From: JAZQNF01 sp045641505
GTDB taxonomy: Bacteria; Bacillota; Clostridia; Lachnospirales; Bianqueaceae
Assembly (NCBI GenBank): GCA_045641505.1
Contig: JAZUHB010000069.1
Coordinates: 1 to 15,157, forward strand
Direction: 5' to 3'
Length of the DNA stretch: 15,157 bases
The notes under the pieces are model-generated. The model had not been told where the DNA came from. It searched no databases and saw only the letters and a list, made by a program, of their open reading frames with translations. Of the stretch, positions 1-5,832 are shown one piece after another. A program made the position numbers and the translations under genes. How positions within the stretch are numbered: the stretch's first letter is position 1; the number at the start of each line of letters is the position of its first letter.

Positions 1-80
1 TAGGACAACTCCTTGGCCCACAGAACGACATGGCTACGATCCGACTTTGTGGAACAAAGGCCGCGATGAAAGAACATTGA
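1..80 (+). CDS. C-terminal end of a possible unidentified protein (partial)
   Basis: An open frame enters from the left edge and stops at the TGA at 78-80. It encodes about 25 residues, ending in GTKAAMKEH. The stop lies 3 bp before a good intrinsic terminator, which is the main reason to read this frame as a real gene end. A second frame is also open here, but it runs on through the terminator and the antisense of a tRNA and looks accidental. I do not recognise the family from this tail. It could also be untranslated sequence ahead of the terminator. Confidence 0.3.
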   Translation, partial: GQLLGPQNDMATIRLCGTKAAMKEH

Positions 81-83
81 ATA

Positions 84-120
84 AAAGCCTCGCGCAGCAG
101 CGCGGGCCTTTCTTTGTTTC
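84..120 (+). terminator. Intrinsic terminator at the left edge
   Basis: The arm at 84-95 pairs with 100-111 around the loop AGCA. The stem is 12 bp with one C/C mismatch and one G-U pair, GC-rich near the loop. A T-rich run follows (TTTCTTTGTTTC). It ends a plus-strand transcript entering from the left. The 116 bp between it and the next terminator (121-236) is purine-rich and I see nothing in it. Confidence 0.75.
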
Positions 121-235
121 TGATATTGGGAAACAGGAGAGGACCAGACGAGCGAAGACGGGGAAGAAGCCGCGAGAGGAACCGCGCGAAAGAGGCTTGG
201 GAAAAGAACCGGAAGAAAAACTCTACGAAAAGAGG

Positions 236-269
236 ACGAAAAAAACCGACCGCTGCCGCGATCGGTTTT
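236..269 (-). terminator. Intrinsic terminator after tRNA-Arg(CCG)
   Basis: On the minus strand a 12 bp stem (269-258 with 253-242) with one G-U pair closes a GGCA loop and is followed by a run of seven T. It begins about 9 bp after the tRNA 3' end. Because the lower stem is A/T on both arms it could also work on the plus strand, but its position fits the tRNA transcript. Confidence 0.8.
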
Positions 270-277
270 CTGTTTCA

Positions 278-349
278 TACGCCCGACTGGAATCGAACCA
301 GCGCACCCGGCTCCGGAGGCCGGTGCTCTATCCACTGAGCTACGGGCGT
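278..349 (-). tRNA. tRNA-Arg (anticodon CCG)
   Basis: The minus strand folds as a complete cloverleaf of 72 nt. The acceptor arms ACGCCCG and CGGGCGT pair fully. The D arm is GCTC/GAGC, the anticodon loop is CTCCGGA (anticodon CCG, reading CGG), and the T arm contains TTCGATT closed by a 5 bp stem with one G-U pair. The discriminator base is A and the 3' CCA is not encoded, so it must be added after transcription. It is a single-gene unit with its own promoter (446-474) and terminator (236-269). Confidence 0.95.
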
Positions 350-445
350 TCGCCTGGCAAGAATCGGCGATGAAAAGTTCGGATGCCTTCAATCTATGAA
401 AGGGATGAACGTTTCATGCGTATCCTCGCCGGATAAGCGAATGAT

Positions 446-474
446 ATTATACCCCATCCGGGGCTGTTTGGCAA
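446..474 (-). promoter_or_regulatory. Sigma-A type promoter for tRNA-Arg(CCG)
   Basis: Minus strand: -35 TTGCCA (474-469), a 17 bp spacer and a perfect -10 TATAAT (451-446). The likely start is near 440, which gives a 5' leader of about 90 nt before the tRNA for RNase P to remove. No other gene lies between the promoter and the tRNA. Confidence 0.75.
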
Positions 475-523
475 GAAGAAAAAGGGTGACCGGTATGTAT
501 ACAAGAATACAGAACGAAGAGAC

Positions 524-564
524 GGCGTGCGACGCGCTGAAAGTCGAAAAGTCTGTCGCGCGCC
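524..564 (-). terminator. Possible weak terminator after the acyltransferase gene
   Basis: Arms at 555-564 and 524-533 can form a 10 bp GC-rich stem with one G-U pair around a 21 nt loop, starting 8 bp after the stop codon at 572. The following minus-strand sequence is only moderately T-rich (GTCTCTTCGTTCTG), so termination here is uncertain. Confidence 0.35.
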
Positions 565-571
565 CTCGGGC

Positions 572-1885
572 TTATTTCTTCCCCTTCATCAATTTGAACA
601 TCTCTTCCGTTGCCAGGCGGATCTTCGCGACCACGTCTTTTTTCGCGGGGAAGCAGTAGTAGAGGCAGTCCTTCGTGCCGATGCAGACCATGTCGCCGAT
701 CTCGTACCAGAAGTAGTCCGAGTAGCAGCTATAGCAGGCGCGGGGCGGCTGGGTGAACTCGAGCGCGCTGCCGGCGCCGCCTTCGCCGTCTGAGCCAGTC
801 AGGTGGAAGCCGTCGCAGTCATGGCGCAAGGTGCCGGTGCCGACGCGGTAGATGGCTTTCATGTCGACCATCATGCGGATCTCGACCTCGGTCTCGGTGC
901 AGTAGGTTCCGGCCTCGATTTCGCGGCGGACTTCCTCGCGCTCCCAGGCGTACCAGTCCGGGACATGGGAGAAGCCGAGCGGGAGTGAAGGAGCGGACGC
1001 GGAGGCCGGGGAGTCGGGCTCAGTGTCCTTCACCAGCCGTCCCAGCTCGTCGAGCTCCCAACGGGTGCCGCAGTCGTGGCAGACGAAGCCTGTGCCCTTG
1101 CCCTCGGTGTTGCCCTCGCGGCCGCAAACTGGACACTTGTAGAGGATGCGGTTCAGGCCGTCCGCCCGGAAGGGCTCGCGGATCTCCACGCCGTTTTCCT
1201 CCTGCCAGCGCCAGTTGTCGAAGCTGAAGGCCTCGTCCAGGGTGCGGTCGATCTCGTCGCTCTTCGCGGCGTGAAGCTCCTCCGTGGTGAAGAGACACTT
1301 CATCTCGGCGCTGACCTTGACCTTGCGGACCTGCAGGCAGTTGTAGAGAGGGTCGCGCGCGAAGGCGCCATGGGTTGTAATCATTATCACGGGGACGCCC
1401 AGTCGCTTCAGCAGGATGCCGAGGCGGCGGGGCAGGGGCGTGGCACAGCCGTCGAAGGAGTAGCTGGCCTCGGGGTACATCAGCACGCTGGAGCCCTTTG
1501 CGAGCGCTTTTTCCATGTCGGAGACGAGGCCGATGTCCGTGACGAACTTGTTGGTGGGGATGCAGCCGATTTGGTACATCAGCCAGGATTTGCCGACGAA
1601 GCCGTCGGAGGTCGTGACGATGTTGTAGGGACGGGGGTAGAGGAGGCGCGACGCGATCTCCAGGTCGATGAAGCTGGAGTGGTTCATCAGCACGAGCCAG
1701 GGACCCCGGCCGGCTTCGTCCATGCGGACCTCGTTGTAGGTGAAATCCGCGTCCCGGAGGTCGCCGATCGCGATGAGGCGGATCAGGCTGCGGAAGAACA
1801 GGTTGGGCTTCACGGGATCCTTGTGGGGATAGCGGGGGAGTTTCAGGACTTCTTCGTAACTCAGATCTTTTTGGGGAATTTTCAT
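572..1885 (-). CDS. PlsC-like acyltransferase with internal zinc ribbon
   Basis: The 437-residue protein likely moves an acyl chain onto a glycerol-phosphate or related acceptor at the inner face of the membrane. The LPLAT/PlsC signature is visible: NHSSFID with H69 and D74 (the HX4D catalytic pair) and YPEASYS at 137-143, where most relatives have a PEGTRS-like block. After the acyltransferase domain (about 25-230) there is a zinc ribbon, C251-x2-C254 and C269-x2-C272, a Ser/Ala/Pro-rich linker (about 290-303) and a C-terminal domain of about 130 residues that I do not recognise. There is no clear transmembrane helix. The start is supported by GAGGAG six bases upstream of the ATG. The gene lies 242 bp downstream of the oxidoreductase operon, and no convincing promoter is seen in that gap. 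The acyltransferase call is solid; the substrate is unknown. Confidence 0.85.
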   Translation of the reverse strand: MKIPQKDLSYEEVLKLPRYPHKDPVKPNLFFRSLIRLIAIGDLRDADFTYNEVRMDEAGRGPWLVLMNHSSFIDLEIASRLLYPRPYNIVTTSDGFVGKSWLMYQIGCIPTNKFVTDIGLVSDMEKALAKGSSVLMYPEASYSFDGCATPLPRRLGILLKRLGVPVIMITTHGAFARDPLYNCLQVRKVKVSAEMKCLFTTEELHAAKSDEIDRTLDEAFSFDNWRWQEENGVEIREPFRADGLNRILYKCPVCGREGNTEGKGTGFVCHDCGTRWELDELGRLVKDTEPDSPASASAPSLPLGFSHVPDWYAWEREEVRREIEAGTYCTETEVEIRMMVDMKAIYRVGTGTLRHDCDGFHLTGSDGEGGAGSALEFTQPPRACYSCYSDYFWYEIGDMVCIGTKDCLYYCFPAKKDVVAKIRLATEEMFKLMKGKK

Positions 1886-2013
1886 GGGAGCTCCTCAATG
1901 ATTCGGAAGAGAAGGAACGGGACGTCGCTCCGGGCTCAAATTGCCCTGCCGTTGCGCTGCGCGGCGGCGCGCCGCCTTGTGCCACGTGGAACATCGCACG
2001 GCTTGATAGAGCA

Positions 2014-2043
2014 AAGCGGCCGTTTCGTGCGAGACGGCCGCTT
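2014..2043 (-). terminator. Strong hairpin after the oxidoreductase operon, possible terminator
   Basis: The arms at 2014-2026 and 2031-2043 form a 13 bp stem (one G-U pair) closed by a four-base loop, with a very GC-rich middle. It lies 85 bp after the stop of the last operon gene. Neither strand has a proper T run after it (the minus strand continues TTGCTCTATC), so it may be an mRNA-stabilising or attenuating hairpin instead of a terminator. Part of its 3' arm is duplicated at 2088-2110. Confidence 0.45.
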
Positions 2044-2110
2044 GCGGGAGTGTCATTTTGTCGCCCAGACATCGCCGTCATCGCACCGTGCGAGACGGCC
2101 GCTTGCGGGA
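2027..2110. repeat. 23 bp direct repeat pair
   Basis: The 23 bases at 2027-2049 recur exactly at 2088-2110, 61 bp apart, and similarity continues weakly for about another 12 bases (TGTCATTTTGTCGC against TGTCGTTCTGCCGC). Copy one contains the loop and 3' arm of the hairpin at 2014-2043; copy two has no matching 5' arm beside it. The gap 1886-2127 also holds a 14 bp perfect palindrome at 1963-1976 (GGCGGCGCGCCGCC) and CCACGTGG at 1982-1989. No gene is visible in it. Confidence 0.8.
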
Positions 2111-2127
2111 TGTCGTTCTGCCGCTGC

Positions 2128-3129
2128 TCAGATCTCCACGGTGCAGCCGCGGTCGGCGGATTCCTGCGCGCGGAGGGCGGCCTCGGTGGCGGCGAAGGAA
2201 TCCTCCGCGGTCACGCGGCACTTGCGGCCGTCGCCCAGGCACTGGCCCAGGAAATCGGGGAACATCCAGTCGTCGCCCGGCTCGAACTCGGGGTACTGGA
2301 TGCCCTGCGCGTCGCCGTTGATCAGGGTGAGGCTGTCGCTGCGGACGTCGAGCACGCCCTTCGTGCCGACCACACGGATGCGGTCGTCGCCCCATTTCGG
2401 CGCGGTGGCGGGGTTCAGGTAGTCGATGGTGACGGAGGCGAGCACCTCGTCCTCCATCTGGTAGAGGACCAGCGCGTCGGTCTCCAGCTCGCCGTTGTCG
2501 TTGTTGCAGAGGCGGCTCTGGGCGGCGTTCGCGCTCAGGAACTTCTTGCCGCTCATCCACTGGATCCAGTCGATGGCGTGGATGCCGACCCACGGAATGG
2601 TGCCGCCGTAGCTGTCGCGATGCTTCGCGAACTCGGGGCGGGTGCCGAACTTGTAGGATTTCTGGCCGTTCAGCAGGCGGACCTCGCCGATCGCGCCCTC
2701 CTGGATCAGCTGCCAGGCCTTGTAGAAGCTGTGGGTGTAGCGGAAGTTGAACATGGCGCAGAACTCCTTGCCGGACTTCTTCCAGGCGGCCTTCACGGCC
2801 TCAAGCTCTTCCATGTTGGTGGCGACGGGCTTTTCGCAGAAGACGTGGCAGCCGGCCTCGAGCGCGGCGATGGCGCACTTCGCGTGGTCGCCGTAGAAGG
2901 GATCGACGACGCAGATGTCGATTTTCTCGTTCGCGAGCATCTCGTGGTAGTCTTCGTAGACCTTGGGGTCGGAACCGAAATGACGGAGGGACGGAAGAAT
3001 GCCCTGCACGTTTTCGCCGACGCTGCCGGGCGCGACCGCGCAGAAGTTGATGCCCGTCATGCCCTCGCAGCCGTTGATGGCGAAGTTGCCGCCGTGGCCG
3101 GAGGTGCCGATGAATGCGATGTTGATCAT
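2128..3129 (-). CDS. Gfo/Idh/MocA family oxidoreductase (333 aa)
   Basis: A predicted NAD(P)-dependent sugar or polyol dehydrogenase of the cytoplasm. The N-terminal Rossmann fold starts with MINIAFIGTSGHGGN, and the family EKP motif is present in FCEKPVAT with catalytic K100. The second-domain motif GGTIPWVGIHAIDWIQWMSG (about 175-194) carries H184 and D187 in the usual positions. The length is normal for the family. The start is supported by GCGAGGT seven bases upstream of the ATG. It is the last gene of the four-gene operon, 19 bp after the larger oxidoreductase gene. The family also includes enzymes that cleave glycosides by a transient oxidation (GH109 type), so a role in glycan breakdown with the upstream GH2 protein is reasonable; the substrate is not known. 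Confidence 0.9.
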   Translation of the reverse strand: MINIAFIGTSGHGGNFAINGCEGMTGINFCAVAPGSVGENVQGILPSLRHFGSDPKVYEDYHEMLANEKIDICVVDPFYGDHAKCAIAALEAGCHVFCEKPVATNMEELEAVKAAWKKSGKEFCAMFNFRYTHSFYKAWQLIQEGAIGEVRLLNGQKSYKFGTRPEFAKHRDSYGGTIPWVGIHAIDWIQWMSGKKFLSANAAQSRLCNNDNGELETDALVLYQMEDEVLASVTIDYLNPATAPKWGDDRIRVVGTKGVLDVRSDSLTLINGDAQGIQYPEFEPGDDWMFPDFLGQCLGDGRKCRVTAEDSFAATEAALRAQESADRGCTVEI

Positions 3130-3148
3130 GTTGTTACCTCGCGTTTTC

Positions 3149-4390
3149 TCAGATTTCCATTCCGAAATGGTCGTAGTTGCAGAGGTCGAGGTCGGCGCCC
3201 TTGACGGCCCAGTCCGCGCCGAGCTCGGTGGGCAGCTTCCACTGCTCGTAGCACTTGTGCAGCACGTCGGCCAGGCCCTCTACGTAGACGCGGTCCTCGC
3301 AGCGGACGGTGACGTTCTCGGGGAAGACGGGGGTCACGGGGATGTTCTCGGTGATCGCGTCGATGCACTTGGTGTGGATGCTCGCCGCCTCGGGGCCGCA
3401 GACCACGGAGGCGTTGCCGAGGGCGATGTTCACCGCGTGGCGCAGCTTCTTGCCGATGCCGCCGCTGGGGATGCCGTATTCCTTCACCTCGCCGTCCTTG
3501 AAGTAGGCGGTCATGCGCTCCACGTCGGTGTCGACGGGGTCACGGAAGAAGCGGACGACGCCGTTCTCGAACTCATACTCGAAGACGGGGCCGAAGTTCT
3601 CGCTGGGCGCGATGGCGTGGGAGACCACGAAGAGGATGTCGGCGCCCATCTGCAGGTGGCCGCGGAGGACGCAGGTGTCGTAGGTCTCGATGTCGTTGGC
3701 GCGGTAGGTTTCGACCTGGATGTCCGCGACGTCGGCGCTGCGGTCGATCGCGTCGCCGGCCACGAAGAAGATGTTGTGCAGGTAGTGGGCGGTGGCGTTC
3801 GAAGCGACGCTGTCGAGGGTCCACTCACCGTTCTTGGAGACCTTGCCGGCCCAGCCGGAGCCGCGGCCGTAGTAGGCGAAGTCGCGGGGCCAGAGCACCA
3901 GCGTCTTCATGCGCAGGGGTTTGCCGAGCTTGCCGGAGAGGACGTCCTGCTTCAGCGCGAGGATCGCGTCGCTGTGGCTCCACTGGTAGCCGATGGAGAC
4001 GGTGCCGCCGACCTCGTCGCGCGCGGCGATGATTTCCTTCACGTCGTCGATGGTCGCGCAGACGGGCTTCTCGCAGAGGACCTGGGCGCCGTGGCGCAGG
4101 CAGTCGATGATGCCGGATTTATGGAAGTTGATGGGGGTGGACAGGATGGCCAGATCGACCGCGGGCGTGAAGTCCTTGCGGGCCTCCCAGAACTCGTCGA
4201 TGGTCAGGTAGATCGGGATGTTGCGGTCGCAGAGCGCCTGGTAGAAGAAGGCTTTCTGGGGATGGGGCGCGATGCAGCCCACCACGTCCGCGGGGATGTC
4301 GTCCGCGCGGTTCAGGAATTCGTCCACGAAGTTGGCGCCGTAGCCGCCGATGCCGACGAGAAGAACGGAAAGACGTTTGTTTTCAGCCAT
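3149..4390 (-). CDS. Gfo/Idh/MocA family oxidoreductase (413 aa)
   Basis: A second, clearly different member of the Gfo/Idh/MocA family, 80 residues longer than its neighbour. The Rossmann start is LSVLLVGIGGYGANF (8-22), the EKP motif is in VLCEKPVCAT with K108, and the substrate-domain helix DSVASNATAHYLHNIFFVAG (193-212) carries H202 and H205. No signal peptide is seen. AAAGGA lies about nine bases before the ATG. The gap to the aminopeptidase gene upstream is 29 bp and to the next oxidoreductase gene 19 bp, so these genes are almost certainly on one mRNA. Two unlike oxidoreductases in tandem suggest sequential or opposite redox steps on the same sugar, for example oxidation, then elimination or hydrolysis, then reduction (inference). 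The substrate is unknown. Confidence 0.9.
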   Translation of the reverse strand: MAENKRLSVLLVGIGGYGANFVDEFLNRADDIPADVVGCIAPHPQKAFFYQALCDRNIPIYLTIDEFWEARKDFTPAVDLAILSTPINFHKSGIIDCLRHGAQVLCEKPVCATIDDVKEIIAARDEVGGTVSIGYQWSHSDAILALKQDVLSGKLGKPLRMKTLVLWPRDFAYYGRGSGWAGKVSKNGEWTLDSVASNATAHYLHNIFFVAGDAIDRSADVADIQVETYRANDIETYDTCVLRGHLQMGADILFVVSHAIAPSENFGPVFEYEFENGVVRFFRDPVDTDVERMTAYFKDGEVKEYGIPSGGIGKKLRHAVNIALGNASVVCGPEAASIHTKCIDAITENIPVTPVFPENVTVRCEDRVYVEGLADVLHKCYEQWKLPTELGADWAVKGADLDLCNYDHFGMEI

Positions 4391-4419
4391 GATGTTGTTT
4401 CCTTTCAGCGGAAGTTTTT

Positions 4420-5820
4420 TCAGATCTTTTCCAGGAACGCCTTGTAGGCGCGGTAGGTCTCGTAGAGGTCGGTCTTGGCCGCGGCCTCCCAGGGGGCGTG
4501 CATGCTGTGCATCGGGACGCCCAGGTCGATCACGTCCATGTCGTACTTGGCCAGGATGTAGGCGATGGTGCCGCCGCCGCCCTGGTCCACCTTGCCGAGC
4601 TCGGCCAGCTGGAAGCCGATGCCGGCCTCGCCGAAGATGCCGCGGAGCTCCGCGATGTACTCGGCGGTGGCGTCGTTCGAGCCGCTCTTGCCGCGGCTGC
4701 CGGTGTACTTGTGCAGCACGGGACCGTGGTTGAAGAGGGGCGCGTTGTTTCTCTCGTGGATGCCGGCGAAGTTCGGGTCGTAGCCCGCGCTGACGTCGGA
4801 GGAGAGCATCTTGGAATCCGCGAGCACGCGGCGCAGGGCCAGCTCGCTGTACTGTCCGCAGAGTGCCATCGCCTCGGCGACGCAGTTCTCGAAGAAGTTG
4901 GAGGTCATGCCGGTGGCGCCGACGCTGCCGATCTCTTCCTTGTCGACCAGCAGGGTGACCAGGGTGCGCTCGCTCTCGCGGCCCGCCATGTCGAGCTGGG
5001 CGGCCAGGGAGGTGAAGGCGCAGATCCGGTCGTCATGGCCGTAGCAGAGGATCATGCTGCGGTCCAGGCCGTAGTCGCGGGCGGGACCGGCGGGCACGAC
5101 CTCGAGCTCGGCGGAGTTGAAGTCGTCCTCCTCGATGCCGTAGCGCTCGCCGAGGAGCCGCAGGACGTTCGCCTTGACGGCGTCCTTCGGGGCGTCCTTG
5201 CCTTCCTCGGCCTGCAGCGGGAAGCAGCCGAACGAGACGTTCAGGTCCTCGCCGGTGAAGGCCTCCGCCAGGCTCTTGCCCATCTGATCCTTCGCCAGGT
5301 GGGGCAGGACGTCGGTGATGCCGAGCACGGGATCGGCGGGATCCTCGCCCAGGCAGACGTTCACGGTCGTGCCGTCCTTCTTGCAGACGACGCCGTGCAG
5401 CGCCAGGGGCAGGGTCACCCACTGGTACTTCTTGATGCCGCCGTAGTAGTGCGTCTTCAGCAGCGCGAAGCCGTCGCTCTCATACAGCGGATTGGGCTTG
5501 AGGTCGAGCCGGGGCGAGTCGATGTGGGCGCCCAGGATGGCCATGCCCTTCGTGAAGCCCGCCGTTCCGATCTGGAACAGGGCGAGCATCTTGTTCTTGT
5601 TGACCGCGTAGACCCGGTCGCCCGCCTTGAGCGCGCGGCCCTCGCGGACCGCCTCGAAGAGGTCCGTGTAGCCCTTCGCCTTCGCCTCGGCGACGATCTC
5701 GGTCACGCACTCGCGCTCCGTCTTGCAGCGGGAGAGCTGATCCTTGTACTTTTCCGCGAAGATGAACATGTCCTGCTTCGTCTCGGCGGAGTACTGTTCC
5801 CAAAGATTTTTGGTTTCCAT
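4420..5820 (-). CDS. M18 family zinc aminopeptidase (aspartyl aminopeptidase-like)
   Basis: A 466-residue cytoplasmic metallo-aminopeptidase, full length for the family. The dinuclear zinc site is readable: GAHIDSPRLDLKP with H99 and D101, the bridging acid in GHDDRICAF (D263/D264), the catalytic and ligand pair E295/E296 in DKEEIGSVGATGM, D342 in SSDVSAGYDP, and H438/H441 in GVPMHSMHAPWE. M18 enzymes remove N-terminal residues, often acidic ones, from peptides. The ATG is supported by a perfect AAAGGAGG six bases upstream. The gene begins 12 bp after the GH2-SGNH gene and is followed by the two oxidoreductase genes. A peptidase inside a sugar operon hints at a glycopeptide or aminoacylated substrate, but it could also be a housekeeping gene caught in the operon. 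Confidence 0.92.
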   Translation of the reverse strand: METKNLWEQYSAETKQDMFIFAEKYKDQLSRCKTERECVTEIVAEAKAKGYTDLFEAVREGRALKAGDRVYAVNKNKMLALFQIGTAGFTKGMAILGAHIDSPRLDLKPNPLYESDGFALLKTHYYGGIKKYQWVTLPLALHGVVCKKDGTTVNVCLGEDPADPVLGITDVLPHLAKDQMGKSLAEAFTGEDLNVSFGCFPLQAEEGKDAPKDAVKANVLRLLGERYGIEEDDFNSAELEVVPAGPARDYGLDRSMILCYGHDDRICAFTSLAAQLDMAGRESERTLVTLLVDKEEIGSVGATGMTSNFFENCVAEAMALCGQYSELALRRVLADSKMLSSDVSAGYDPNFAGIHERNNAPLFNHGPVLHKYTGSRGKSGSNDATAEYIAELRGIFGEAGIGFQLAELGKVDQGGGGTIAYILAKYDMDVIDLGVPMHSMHAPWEAAAKTDLYETYRAYKAFLEKI

Positions 5821-5832
5821 GAGGATCCTCCT

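Noticed and set aside
47..373. Plus-strand ORF of 108 codons
   Set aside because: It runs through two terminators and the antisense of tRNA-Arg(CCG), and has no ribosome site.
1963..1989. Operator-like palindromes GGCGGCGCGCCGCC and CCACGTGG
   Set aside because: Short GC-rich palindromes are expected by chance in this base composition, and no promoter is visible next to them.
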